A stretch of DNA of 64,000 nt from an uncultured Burkholderiales bacterium (lineage in GTDB: Bacteria > Pseudomonadota > Gammaproteobacteria > Burkholderiales > Burkholderiaceae_C). The position numbers were made by a program, and so were the translations under genes. Positions 1-9,912 of this stretch are shown here, in pieces. The stretch lies in NCBI GenBank assembly GCA_903916355.1, contig CAIWWN010000157.1, positions 1 through 64,000 on the forward strand. The letters are read 5' to 3'. Numbering within the stretch: position 1 is the stretch's first letter; every line of letters starts with the position of its first letter. The notes below the pieces were generated by a model. The model worked only from the letters and a program-made list of their open reading frames with translations. It ran no database searches and was not told the origin of the DNA.

Positions 1-33
1 ACTTTGTAGATGGTGGATTTGAGTGCCATCGGG

Positions 34-1500
<1,467 letters not shown>

Positions 1501-1502
1501 TT

Positions 1503-2117
1503 ATGAAACTCATCGGTGCCGTAACCAGTCCTTATGTGCGCAAAGTGCGCATGGTGTTGTCAGAGAAAAAGCTGGACTACCAGTTCGTCACCGAAGACGT
1601 CTGGTCCGCACAGACCCAAATCCACACCGCCAACCCTTTGGGCAAAGTGCCTTGTCTGATCATGGAAGGTGGCGAGGCGGTGTTTGATTCACGCGTGATC
1701 GTTGAATATTTGGACACCTTGTCGCCCGTGGGCAAATTGATACCGACCGGCGGGCGCGAACGCGCAGAAGTCAAAACCTGGGAAGCCTTGGCCGACGGCT
1801 TGCTGGACGCCGCCATTCTGGCGCGCCTGGAAGCCACCTGGGCCGGCCGTACCGAGGCACAGCGCAGCCCCGCCTGGATAGAGCGCCAAATGGGCAAGAT
1901 CGCGCTGGCCCTGCAGGCCATGGAACGCGGCCTGAGCGACAAACCTTTTTGCTCTGGCATTCACATGAGCCTGTCGGACATCGCGGTGGTTTGCGCCGTG
2001 AGTTATTTGGACTTCCGCTTTCCGCAATTCGACTGGCGCACCGGTCAGCCCCAACTGCACAAGCTGCACGACAAGCTGGCACTGCGCGCCAGCTTCATCG
2101 ACACCCGGCCAAATTAA
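1503..2117 (+). CDS. glutathione S-transferase family protein
   Basis: A 204-residue soluble protein with an N-terminal thioredoxin-like GST domain (residues 1-80, starting MKLIGAVTSPYVRKVRM) and an all-helical C-terminal domain. The serine in TSPYVRKV is at the position used for glutathione activation in many bacterial GSTs, and the conserved LGKVPCL and DSRVIVEYL segments bind glutathione. The substrate cannot be told from sequence; detoxification or glutathione-dependent reduction is likely. It stands alone and is convergent with the end of the lipid-related operon. Confidence 0.9.
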   Translation: MKLIGAVTSPYVRKVRMVLSEKKLDYQFVTEDVWSAQTQIHTANPLGKVPCLIMEGGEAVFDSRVIVEYLDTLSPVGKLIPTGGRERAEVKTWEALADGLLDAAILARLEATWAGRTEAQRSPAWIERQMGKIALALQAMERGLSDKPFCSGIHMSLSDIAVVCAVSYLDFRFPQFDWRTGQPQLHKLHDKLALRASFIDTRPN

Positions 2118-2145
2118 TCCGGTCACAGCGCGGCTGTGGCGCCCT

Positions 2146-2604
2146 TTAGCTGACTGCGCGCGCCTTGAGCCAACGCATCACGCCGCCCAAAAGCGGCAGC
2201 TTTTCATACAGCTCTTCAGCCGCGTCCCAATAATCGCGGTGCAAGGTGATCAAGCCTTGCGCATCGAACTGCAAATGCGTGCCACCGCGCACGGTTTGCA
2301 GGGTCTGCGTGTCAAAGCGCTTGAACTTGAATTTGAAATCCCAGGTCAAAAACGCCTGATCGCCGTCCACCAAAGTGCGGGTGATCACAAAGTGTGGCGT
2401 ATCAAGTGCCACGTACATGTGCTCGAACACCTGCGTGACGGCCCCAAGCCCCTGAACCTCGTTGAACGGGTCTTTGAAGCGGGCCTCGGGTGCATAAAAC
2501 AGCGGCAGTTGCGCCACGCTGGCCGGCGACAGGTTTGCAAAATAAGCCGCCACGGCGGCCGTACGGTCTCGGTAGTCGGGGGAGGCTGAAGGGTTTAAGG
2601 TCAT
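2146..2604 (-). CDS. NTF2/SnoaL-like family protein, last gene of lipid operon
   Basis: A 152-residue protein of the NTF2-like (SnoaL) fold, starting MTLNPSASPDYRD. This fold makes a cone-shaped pocket used by small isomerases, cyclases and binding proteins. The central DPFNEVQG and HFVITRTLVDGDQAFLTW-type segments match uncharacterised members often found next to SDR and COG2907 genes. A longer open frame upstream to 2676 exists, but the ATG at 2604 overlaps the SDR stop codon by ATGA, which indicates translational coupling and fixes the start. Substrate unknown; its position suggests it acts on a product of the operon's oxidoreductases. Confidence 0.82.
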   Translation of the reverse strand: MTLNPSASPDYRDRTAAVAAYFANLSPASVAQLPLFYAPEARFKDPFNEVQGLGAVTQVFEHMYVALDTPHFVITRTLVDGDQAFLTWDFKFKFKRFDTQTLQTVRGGTHLQFDAQGLITLHRDYWDAAEELYEKLPLLGGVMRWLKARAVS

Positions 2605-3395
2605 CACAATCCTGTAAAGCGGCGCACCAGTGCAAAGTACCAGCGGTAAGGCAACAGGCGCAGCAGTTTGAGCCACAGCGTAAACCGTTTGGGAAAGTGA
2701 ATGTCAAACGCGCCCTGCGCCCAGCCCTTGAGCATGGCAGCGGCGGCTTGATCGGGGGTGATCAAAGCGGGCATTTGAAAATTGTTTTGTGCGGTCAAGG
2801 GCGTGGCGACAAAGCCGGGGTTGATCACGCTCACGCCAAGGCCGCGGTCTTGCAAATCCAAATACAGCGATTCAGCCAAATGCGTCAACGCCGCTTTGGT
2901 GGGGCCATAGGCCAGGCCGTTGGGCAGGCCGCGCCAACCAGCCACGCTGCTGACCAAGCTGATGTGGCCCTGGCCTTGCGCCAACAACAGCGGCAGCACC
3001 GCGTCCAGCACCCGCAAGGCGCCCGCATAATTCACCTCTTGGTGGCGCAGCATATCGGCCAAGTCAAACTCGGTGGCGCGTTGCGCGTGGTAATGCCCGG
3101 CGCAATACACCACCACATCGAGTGGACCCCCCAGGCTGGGGTTCTGCAACAGCGTGCTCACCACCTGCGCGGTGGCGGTTTGAATGCTGGCCGCATCGGT
3201 CACGTCCATGGGCACGGGGTGCATGTTCGGCAAGCCCGCCAGTCCATCCACCTTGCGCGCCGAGACCACCACCTGCGCACCTGCAGCGGCCAAGGCCTGG
3301 GCACAGGCCAGACCAATGCCGCTGGAGGCACCGATCAGCCAAACCCGCTTGCCGGCCCATTGCGCCATAGGCGGGTTCAAGGGTGCGAACTTCAT
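2604..3395 (-). CDS. short-chain dehydrogenase/reductase (SDR)
   Basis: A 263-residue classical SDR. The NAD(P)-binding glycine motif GASSGIG is at residues 22-28, the catalytic set is N122, S150, Y163 and K167 (YGPTK), and the loop NPGFVATPL follows the active site as usual. The C-terminal 30 residues are basic and hydrophobic (FPKRFTLWLKLLRLLPYRWYF is split by charges), suggesting membrane association. Start and stop both overlap neighbours by ATGA. The substrate is probably a lipid or a hydrophobic ketone/alcohol, inferred from context. Confidence 0.9.
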   Translation of the reverse strand: MKFAPLNPPMAQWAGKRVWLIGASSGIGLACAQALAAAGAQVVVSARKVDGLAGLPNMHPVPMDVTDAASIQTATAQVVSTLLQNPSLGGPLDVVVYCAGHYHAQRATEFDLADMLRHQEVNYAGALRVLDAVLPLLLAQGQGHISLVSSVAGWRGLPNGLAYGPTKAALTHLAESLYLDLQDRGLGVSVINPGFVATPLTAQNNFQMPALITPDQAAAAMLKGWAQGAFDIHFPKRFTLWLKLLRLLPYRWYFALVRRFTGL

Positions 3396-3958
3396 CGCCG
3401 TGTGAACGACAAGGTGACTTCACCCAGGCGCACGCCCCATTTGCTCATCACGGCTTTGTTCAGCATGACGCGGTCGTTCATCAGGTACATCCAGTCGTCA
3501 AACTGCACGTCCCATACCCGCCCGTCCACGGGCAAGGCCATCGTGTATTGCCAACGCAAGGCGTTGCCGCTGGCCAGGCCCTGCGCCTCGCCCACCACGT
3601 CATCGGCGCGGCCGATGTAGCGGCCATCAGGCAGGGCCTGAATGCGCCAGACACGGCGTTGCAGCGTGCCATCGCTGTAGGTGAAGGCTTCGTCCAGCAC
3701 ACCTTCGTTGCCTTGCCAGCTGCACTGCATGAGCACGGTGAAACGCTTGACCACTTTGCCGCTGCGGTCGGTGAACACGCCCCAAGCGTCCACCGTGCCG
3801 CTGAAATACTGGCGCAAATCGAGCACCGGTTTTTCTTGGGCGTAATCATGCGGTTGCGGCCCAGCGCAGCCACTGAGCAGTGTGGCCGCACCGCCTGCGG
3901 ACGCAGCGGAGGCAACGGGCCAGCTGCTGATGCGCTTTAAAACCCAACGTCGATTCAT
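3392..3958 (-). CDS. DUF3833 family lipoprotein
   Basis: A 188-residue exported protein, MNRRWVLKRISSW at its start, with a hydrophobic stretch ending in LLSGC, a lipobox at about residues 26-30 that predicts a lipid-anchored protein. The rest matches DUF3833 (DLRQYFSGTVDAWGVF, then QFDDWMYLMNDRVMLN), a beta-rich family of unknown function that is regularly found beside Cfa, COG2907 and DUF1365 genes. A strong ribosome site (AAGGAGTC) sits just upstream of 3958, so the longer open frame back to 4165 is not the start. It overlaps the MFS stop by ATGA. Confidence 0.85.
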   Translation of the reverse strand: MNRRWVLKRISSWPVASAASAGGAATLLSGCAGPQPHDYAQEKPVLDLRQYFSGTVDAWGVFTDRSGKVVKRFTVLMQCSWQGNEGVLDEAFTYSDGTLQRRVWRIQALPDGRYIGRADDVVGEAQGLASGNALRWQYTMALPVDGRVWDVQFDDWMYLMNDRVMLNKAVMSKWGVRLGEVTLSFTRR

Positions 3959-5235
3959 ACAAGACTCCTTGGACGGACGAAAAAAACATACAGCCCCAGG
4001 GCCGCACACAACTTGAGCACGCAGGGCAGCAACACATAAGCCCAGGTCAGGGCCTGCAAGGCGGCGGGGGCTTGGCTGCCGGGGGCATAGCCCCAAAGGC
4101 CCAGCAAAGGCAAGGCCGTGCCGGCCGCCAGGGCCAAATTCAGTTTGGTGGCCAGACTCCACCAACCCAGAAACGCGCCTTCCGCGCGGGCGCGAAAACC
4201 CAAGCGGTCAATCAAGCCGTAGAGCAAGGCACCGGGCACGGCCAGGTCAGCGCCCAGCGCCAAACCCGACAGCACGCAGACCCAGGCAAAGCCAGTGGTA
4301 TCGCCCGCGCCCAACAGGCTGACGCCCGCAAAAGTCAGCACCGACAAAGCCATGCCGGCCAACCATGACGGGGCCAACCCGATGCGGCGTATGCACGCCA
4401 GCCAAAGCGGCAGTGACAGCGCACCGCCGGCAAAATACAAGGTCAAAAACCAGGGCGCCATTGCTGCAGGCGCTTGAATTTGGTCTTGTATAAAAAACAG
4501 CACCAAGGTGGCTGGGACCGCGCTGGCAATGCCGTTGAGCAAGAACACGGTCATGAGGCGCCTGAACGCAGCAAAGCGCCATGGCAAGGTCAGCGCAAGC
4601 GGCTCCCTTTGCATGTGCGTGGCCGGCCAGTGGCTGCGCGACCAGGTCCACAAACCCAGGGCCAAGGTCAACGCCAGCACGCCGGCCGTGCCGCCCATGC
4701 CGACCAGCGTGGGCAAAGCGCCGGCCAACAACACACCGAGCAAACTCCAGCCTTCGCGCCAGCTGACCAAGCGGCTGCGCTGCAACGCGTCGCCCCCCAG
4801 CAAGGCGGCCCAGGACTGGTGCAAGATGCCCAAGGCGCTGTAGGCCAAGTGGCTGAGGGTCAGCATCGCGGCCACCCACCACAGCAAGGACGCGTTGTCT
4901 TGTGGCCCGGTCCAGCGAGCCGGTGGAAAAAACAGCCCGGCAAACCCCAATACAAGGCACAAGGCGGCCAGCACCGCCGCCCACAACACGGCCGCGACAG
5001 AATGCGCATACAAGCGGTCACTGAGCCGGCCCATCCACGGATCGATCAAGGCGTCGGTCAATCGGCTCAGCAACAAGACCGCACCCAGCGCCGCCAAAGA
5101 CAGGCCATAGTGGGTGGCGTACCAATGGGGTAAATGCACATACAAGGGCAAGGCCACAAAAGCCAAAGGCAAACCCAGCCCGCCCGCCGCCGCGCTCTGG
5201 GCGTGGCTCAAAGGTGATGCTGATGTGCTGGTCAT
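3955..5235 (-). CDS. MFS transporter, GPH/sugar-transport-like (MFS_2) family
   Basis: A 426-residue polytopic inner-membrane protein with about 12 hydrophobic segments. The SRLTDALIDPWMGRLSDR motif after the second segment is characteristic of the glycoside-pentoside-hexuronide cation symporter (MFS_2) group, which also contains lipid carriers. In this gene neighbourhood such a carrier is more likely to move a lipid or lipid precursor than a sugar, but that is inference. It begins 6 bp after the chalcone-isomerase-like gene and runs into DUF3833 with an ATGA overlap. Confidence 0.88.
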   Translation of the reverse strand: MTSTSASPLSHAQSAAAGGLGLPLAFVALPLYVHLPHWYATHYGLSLAALGAVLLLSRLTDALIDPWMGRLSDRLYAHSVAAVLWAAVLAALCLVLGFAGLFFPPARWTGPQDNASLLWWVAAMLTLSHLAYSALGILHQSWAALLGGDALQRSRLVSWREGWSLLGVLLAGALPTLVGMGGTAGVLALTLALGLWTWSRSHWPATHMQREPLALTLPWRFAAFRRLMTVFLLNGIASAVPATLVLFFIQDQIQAPAAMAPWFLTLYFAGGALSLPLWLACIRRIGLAPSWLAGMALSVLTFAGVSLLGAGDTTGFAWVCVLSGLALGADLAVPGALLYGLIDRLGFRARAEGAFLGWWSLATKLNLALAAGTALPLLGLWGYAPGSQAPAALQALTWAYVLLPCVLKLCAALGLYVFFVRPRSLV

Positions 5236-5241
5236 GGGGCT

Positions 5242-5793
5242 TTAAGGCCAGCGCGCCAACAAGGCTTTGCGCACGTCAGGCACGGAGGTTTGCGGCGACA
5301 ACCAAATGCCAAAAAAAAACTGCGCAAACTGCGGATCGTTCACCTGGCCCACCAAGCGGTCATTCACCCAAAATTCAGCACCCTGCTCGGGCTTGTGCAC
5401 CCCGGTGATGCGGTCGCCTTTTTGCACATCGGGAAACAGGCCTTGCATGGCATCGAGCCAAGCTTGGCCTTGGGCGCCGTTGATCGTGCCTTGGCGCTTC
5501 ATTTCATCAAGGGAGCGCCGGGCAATCGCTTCACCCTTCAAGCCCCGTAGATACTGCAGCTCCAGGGCAAATGGATGCTGCGCATACTGCGTCGGCGCAA
5601 ACCCAGGCCGGGTCCAGAGCTTGGCCTCGTACACCTCAAAACCCCATACCTTCAAGCGCACAGGGGCAGTGGGCACCGCACCGGGCAGGCTCGATTCAAA
5701 GGCCTGGACAGGGCTGAGCATCAGCAGGCCCGCCAACGCCACAAGCACCATAGCGGTGAGCGTTCGCAAAAGGGGAGCAGACACGAGCGTCAT
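5242..5793 (-). CDS. chalcone-isomerase-like exported protein
   Basis: A 183-residue protein with a clear signal peptide (residues 1-31, ending PVQA), followed by a chalcone isomerase-like domain (Chalcone_3 type): LKVWGFEVYEAKLWTRPGF, YLRGLKGEAIARRSLDEM and the conserved FFGIWLS near the end. Members of this family in eukaryotes include fatty-acid-binding proteins, so a lipid-binding periplasmic role is reasonable; real flavonoid isomerisation is unlikely in this context. Its ATG overlaps the stop of the methyltransferase gene by ATGA. Confidence 0.85.
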   Translation of the reverse strand: MTLVSAPLLRTLTAMVLVALAGLLMLSPVQAFESSLPGAVPTAPVRLKVWGFEVYEAKLWTRPGFAPTQYAQHPFALELQYLRGLKGEAIARRSLDEMKRQGTINGAQGQAWLDAMQGLFPDVQKGDRITGVHKPEQGAEFWVNDRLVGQVNDPQFAQFFFGIWLSPQTSVPDVRKALLARWP

Positions 5794-7019
5794 AAGCCGT
5801 ACGCCGGTTTGACCAAGGTGAACTGCACCACATCGATGTTGTCCTCATCGAAAGCTGCTTCGCAATACGCCAGGTAAAACTCCCATAAGTGGATGAAGCG
5901 GTCGTCAAAGCCGAGTTGCCGCACGGCCGCCAATTGCGCCATAAAGTCATGGCGCCAACGGCGCAGGGTTTCGGCGTAGTCAGGGCCAAATTTCAACTCA
6001 TCGACCACCTGCAAGCCGGCGGCTTGGGCCTGCTTGCGAAACTCGCTCGGGCTTGGCAAACAACCGCCCGGAAAGATGTACTGCTGAATGAAATCGGTCG
6101 ACTGGATGTAGCGCTCAAACAAGCTGTCGTCAATCACGATGCTCTGAATGCAAGCGCGGCCACCGGGTTTGAGCAAGCGTGCAATGCTGGCGAAATACGT
6201 CGGCCAGTATTCACGCCCGACAGCTTCAATCATCTCGATGGAACACACCGCGTCATAGGGGCCATCATCGATGTCGCGGTAGTCTTGCAAACGCAAGTCG
6301 GCTTGGTCTGCGCGCTGCAGCCCTTGCAGGCGTTGCTGGGCAAAGGCGAGCTGCTCTGTCGACAAGGTCACACCGGTGATGTGCGCGCCAAACTCGGTGG
6401 TCGCCGCTTCGGCCAGAGCGCCCCAACCGCAGCCGATCTCCAGCACCCGATCCCCCGGCTGCACCTGCGTCATGCGCAGGGCGCGGCGCACTTTGGCGTT
6501 TTGCGCTTCTTGCATGGGGCGACTCAGGTCGCCGTCAAACCAGGCCGATGAATAGTTCATCGTGCCGTCCAGCCACAAGGTGTAAAACGCGTTGCCCAGG
6601 TCGTAATGGGCGTGGATGTTTTTGCGGCTGTTGCTGCGGTTGTTGCGGTTCAAAAAATGCTTGATGCGGTACAGCAGCCGGCCCGCCCAATGGCCGTAAA
6701 TCATGTCTTCCATCTCGCGGCGATTGCGAATCAGCACGCGCATCAAATCGGTGAGCGAGGGGCTGGTCCAGTCGCCGCGCATATAGCCCTCGGCAAAGCC
6801 AATGTCGCCCGACTTGAGCGCCTCGGCGCAGACCGACCATTGGTGCACATGCAACACAGCAAAGGGCGCGTCATGATGACCAAAGCGTTGCTCACTGCCG
6901 TCGGGCCAATGCACGGTGAGCGTGCCGTGCTGCAATCGCGACAACAGCTGAATCACCCGCTGCGCGGCCATGGGTCGGGCCACAGGCGTGGCTGCACTGG
7001 AAGAAGTGGTTGAATTCAT
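5790..7019 (-). CDS. cyclopropane-fatty-acyl-phospholipid synthase-like methyltransferase
   Basis: A 409-residue SAM-dependent methyltransferase of the Cfa family. The nucleotide-methyl donor motif VLEIGCGWG is at residues 192-200, preceded by the family hallmark HYDLGNAFY at 138-146 and MNYSSAWF at 154-161; the fold then continues with SIEMIEAVG and GGRACIQSI. Cfa enzymes methylate double bonds of acyl chains in intact phospholipids at the membrane surface. Product could be a cyclopropane or a methyl-branched/unsaturated chain; sequence alone does not decide. It is preceded by a 60 bp AT-rich gap, the largest in the operon. Confidence 0.92.
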   Translation of the reverse strand: MNSTTSSSAATPVARPMAAQRVIQLLSRLQHGTLTVHWPDGSEQRFGHHDAPFAVLHVHQWSVCAEALKSGDIGFAEGYMRGDWTSPSLTDLMRVLIRNRREMEDMIYGHWAGRLLYRIKHFLNRNNRSNSRKNIHAHYDLGNAFYTLWLDGTMNYSSAWFDGDLSRPMQEAQNAKVRRALRMTQVQPGDRVLEIGCGWGALAEAATTEFGAHITGVTLSTEQLAFAQQRLQGLQRADQADLRLQDYRDIDDGPYDAVCSIEMIEAVGREYWPTYFASIARLLKPGGRACIQSIVIDDSLFERYIQSTDFIQQYIFPGGCLPSPSEFRKQAQAAGLQVVDELKFGPDYAETLRRWRHDFMAQLAAVRQLGFDDRFIHLWEFYLAYCEAAFDEDNIDVVQFTLVKPAYGL

Positions 7020-7079
7020 GGTGTCAAGAAATCAATAAAAAACAAGAATCTAAAAATACAAAACGATGAACCTGCACGC
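7020..7079 (-). other. AT-rich 60 bp gap inside the lipid operon
   Basis: This is the only sizeable intergenic gap in an otherwise coupled operon. It is far richer in A and T than the flanking genes and could carry an internal promoter for the methyltransferase and the genes after it. I could not assign convincing -35 and -10 boxes. Confidence 0.4.
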
Positions 7080-7859
7080 TCAGGCATGGGTCACAAAATG
7101 CTCAGGCGGCGCGGGCTTGCGCCAAAACGGCACTTTTTTGCGCCACAGCAAAAAGGCCTGCCAATGAATGCGCAGCACCACGCCCCAAGTCATCAGCGGA
7201 TACCGCCACAAGGCCTGGCGCAAAGCCGCTCGGGTGGCCGGTTGCAAGGCGCCGCTCCAGCTGGTTTCAATCAAGGCACCAGCGTCGTCGTCATGGTCAA
7301 CCCGCGCCACCACGCGCTCTTGGCCTTGGTGCACGGTGCGCATGAAGCGAAAGCGGTACTGCCCCTCCACGCTGCAAAACGGCGAGACATGAAACACCTT
7401 GCTCGCTTGCAGGGTGTGGCCGTAACGCGGCGCGTCCAGCAAATAGCAATGCCGCTCGCCAAAGGTGTTGTGCACTTCGGCCACGATGGCGGCCAGTTGG
7501 CCGTCTGCCTGGTGGCAATACCAAAAGCTCACCGGCTTGAAGGTGTAGCTCCAGACGCGCGGAAAGGTTTGCAACCAAATTTCGCCGTCGGCGTGTTGCA
7601 CGCCTTCTTGCTGCAGCACCTCGGTGATCCAAGCCAAAGCGCCGCCTTGTGCGGGACTGCGGCCATCGCCGTGGTCGGCATCGTAAAAAGACAAAGGCGC
7701 ATTGCGGTTCAGCGCCAAGTCAGCGTCAGCGCCTTCGGTTTGCAAACGCCGCATCGGCAGCATCAAAAAGTAACTGGGGTAAGCAAACACATGGCGGATC
7801 GGACGCAGCCGGGTATGGCGCACTTGCCCCAAGCCCAAGAGTGCGCCGCCCGTGGTCAT
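7080..7859 (-). CDS. DUF1365 domain-containing protein
   Basis: A 259-residue protein of the DUF1365 (COG3496) family, with family segments RHTRLRPIRHVFAYPSY, FKPVSFWYCH and EVHNTFGERH. The biochemical role is not known to me; the gene is almost always next to COG2907 and cfa genes, so it is thought to belong to the same lipid modification. The C-terminus is hydrophobic and basic (MTWGVVLRIHWQAFLLWRKK), suggesting membrane contact. Its ATG overlaps the stop of the FAD protein by ATGA. Confidence 0.92.
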   Translation of the reverse strand: MTTGGALLGLGQVRHTRLRPIRHVFAYPSYFLMLPMRRLQTEGADADLALNRNAPLSFYDADHGDGRSPAQGGALAWITEVLQQEGVQHADGEIWLQTFPRVWSYTFKPVSFWYCHQADGQLAAIVAEVHNTFGERHCYLLDAPRYGHTLQASKVFHVSPFCSVEGQYRFRFMRTVHQGQERVVARVDHDDDAGALIETSWSGALQPATRAALRQALWRYPLMTWGVVLRIHWQAFLLWRKKVPFWRKPAPPEHFVTHA

Positions 7860-9190
7860 GTCGCGCTCTGATACAGGGCGGCTTGAGCGCCGTCGCCTTG
7901 CCCGATGCGCGTCAACAATGCACGCGCCACGGACAGGCCAGCTTTGAGGCCGTCTTCATGAAAGCCGTAACCCATCCACGCCCCGGCAAACCAGGTGTGC
8001 TGCTGGCCCTGCAATTGCGGCATGCGCTTTTGCGCCTCGATCGCGGCCAGGTCGAACACCGGGTGCGCGTAGTCGTACTGGCCCAGAATCCGCTCGGGTG
8101 CAATGGGACTGACGGGGTTCAAGGAGACCACCACCGGCTGCTCAAAAGGCAAGGGCTGCAAACGGTTCAGCAGGTAGTGCAAGCACACGCGGGTGGTCTC
8201 TTGCGCGTCGCTGGCGGCGCGCTCATAGTTCCAGGCGGCCCAGGCTTTGGGGCGCTCGGGCAACACGCTCGCGTCGGTGTGCAACACCGCCACATTGGCT
8301 TGGTAACGGATCGCGCTCAGCACCTCGCGCTCGTCCACGCTGGCATCGCGCAACATGGCCAGGGCTTGGTCGGAGTGGCTGCAAATCACCACCTCGTCAA
8401 AACGCTCAACCTGACCGTCGGTGACGATGCGCACACCCTCGGCATCGCGTTCGATCAATCGCACTGGCGTGTTCAAGCGCTTGTCGGCCAGCTTCGCCAC
8501 AATTTTGTCCACATAGTGGCGCGCCCCGCCCTGCACGGTGAACCAGCGTGGCCGATTCGTCACTTGAATCAAGCCATGGTTGTGGCAAAAGCGGATCATG
8601 GTGGCTACTGGGAAGCGCAGCATCTGGTCGGTCGGGCAACTCCAAATGCAACCCAGCATAGGCAAAAAATACCAGTCGCGAAACTCGTTGCTAAACCTGT
8701 TTTCCAGCAAGAAATCAGACAGCGGTTGGTGCAGCTCGGCGTCTAAATTGGCGCTGGCCATGCGGTTGCACAGCGCGTTAAAGCGCAGCACATCGGCCAG
8801 CATTTTCAAAAACCGTGGCCGCAGCAAGTTGCTGCGCTGCGCGAACACGGTGTCCAGGTTCGAGCCGCTCCACTCCAAGGCCCGGCCGTTCAAAGCCCCC
8901 GGCACCTTGACTGAAAACGACATGTCGGACGCCACGGTTTGCACGCCGAGCTGCGCAAACAGGTTGATCAAGTTGGGGTAGGTGCGCTCGTTGAACACCA
9001 AAAACCCGGTGTCCACGCCATGCGTGACCGGGCCTTGCGGGGTGGGCAAAGTCACGTCCACCGTGTGGGTGTGACCGCCGAAATAGTCACCCGCCTCATA
9101 CAAAGTGATGTCAGCCAGTCCTTGCAAGGTATGGGCCACGGACAAACCCGAAATACCCGAGCCGACAATGGCAATTTTGCGCAAACCCAT
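7856..9190 (-). CDS. FAD-dependent oxidoreductase, COG2907 family
   Basis: A 444-residue flavoprotein of the amine-oxidase/NAD(P)-binding Rossmann family (COG2907). The dinucleotide-binding motif GSGISG is at residues 10-15, followed by an acidic YEAGDYFGGHTHT segment for FAD ribose and pyrophosphate contacts. The middle region (EWSGSNLDTVFAQ, FNALCNRM) is typical of the group. Related desaturase-like flavoproteins act on isoprenoids or acyl chains; here the likely substrate is a lipid, perhaps the product of the Cfa-like enzyme. It starts 2 bp after the peroxidase stop. Confidence 0.92.
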   Translation of the reverse strand: MGLRKIAIVGSGISGLSVAHTLQGLADITLYEAGDYFGGHTHTVDVTLPTPQGPVTHGVDTGFLVFNERTYPNLINLFAQLGVQTVASDMSFSVKVPGALNGRALEWSGSNLDTVFAQRSNLLRPRFLKMLADVLRFNALCNRMASANLDAELHQPLSDFLLENRFSNEFRDWYFLPMLGCIWSCPTDQMLRFPVATMIRFCHNHGLIQVTNRPRWFTVQGGARHYVDKIVAKLADKRLNTPVRLIERDAEGVRIVTDGQVERFDEVVICSHSDQALAMLRDASVDEREVLSAIRYQANVAVLHTDASVLPERPKAWAAWNYERAASDAQETTRVCLHYLLNRLQPLPFEQPVVVSLNPVSPIAPERILGQYDYAHPVFDLAAIEAQKRMPQLQGQQHTWFAGAWMGYGFHEDGLKAGLSVARALLTRIGQGDGAQAALYQSAT

Positions 9191-9192
9191 GC

Positions 9193-9783
9193 TCAGTTGG
9201 CCGCTGGTACGGCCAGGCTTTTTTCGATCGCACTCACCACACTGCGGCTGCTCGGGTTGGTCATGCTGCCAAAAGTGTCCACCACCTTGCCGTCACGGCC
9301 GATCAGGTATTTGAAGAAATTCCAGCTCGGCTTTTTACCGGTCAATTCGGCCAGTTGTTTGTACAGCGGGGCGGCGTCAGCGCCGGTCACGGCGGTCTTG
9401 GTGAACATCGGAAATTTCACGCCAAAAGTGTTCTCGCAAAAATCAGCGATTTCTTTGTTGCTGGTTTTCTCCTGCGCAAAGTCGTTCGACGGAAAGCCCA
9501 GCACCACCAAGCCTTTGTCGGCGTATTTGGCGTGCAGCGCCTCCAGGTCTTTGTACTGGGGCGTGAAACCGCAGTAACTGGCGGTGTTGACCACCAACAG
9601 CACCTTGCCGCTGTATTGGCACAACGACTGCGGTTTTTCATCTTGCAGACGAAGCAGGTTCTGCTGCAGCAGTGCTGGGCATGCCGCTGCCTTGGGGGCA
9701 GGGTCTGCCGCCAAGGCCCCCACGCTGAAACACAGTCCCAAGCTCAGCCCCAAAAGGGCTTTGAATGCCGCGCGTAAAGTCAT
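9193..9783 (-). CDS. exported glutathione-peroxidase-family protein (Cys type)
   Basis: A 196-residue member of the glutathione peroxidase family, longer than the usual 160 because of a signal peptide (residues 1-26, ending ALAA), so it should act in the periplasm. The peroxidatic cysteine is C71 in NTASYCGFT; the family often has selenocysteine or Cys here. The conserved WNFFKYLI block gives the Trp and Asn of the active site, but the usual FPCNQF segment reads FPSNDF, so the common resolving Cys and catalytic Gln are absent. It is the first gene of the lipid operon and has a good AGGAG ribosome site before 9783. Confidence 0.9.
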   Translation of the reverse strand: MTLRAAFKALLGLSLGLCFSVGALAADPAPKAAACPALLQQNLLRLQDEKPQSLCQYSGKVLLVVNTASYCGFTPQYKDLEALHAKYADKGLVVLGFPSNDFAQEKTSNKEIADFCENTFGVKFPMFTKTAVTGADAAPLYKQLAELTGKKPSWNFFKYLIGRDGKVVDTFGSMTNPSSRSVVSAIEKSLAVPAAN

Positions 9784-9912
9784 GCGAACTCCTGGTTCTG
9801 ATTTATGACTGTGTAGTCTACTTTAATTGAAAAAACTTGTCTCGCAGTCCGTTTGTGGACTGCATTGCATCAAGGGAATCTAAAAATGACTTCGACGGAT
9901 TAAAGTCCCCGC
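9784..9912. promoter_or_regulatory. divergent intergenic region, probable operon promoter
   Basis: This 129 bp AT-rich gap separates the minus-strand lipid operon from the plus-strand SRAP gene and must hold both promoters. It has a short inverted repeat (GTAG T CTAC, about 9812-9820) in front of the operon. I could not assign confident -35/-10 boxes, nor a known operator. Confidence 0.5.

Noticed and set aside
2124-2138. Hairpin CACAGC/GCTGTG between the glutathione S-transferase and the NTF2-like gene
   Set aside because: Short stem and no T tract, so a terminator role is not supported.
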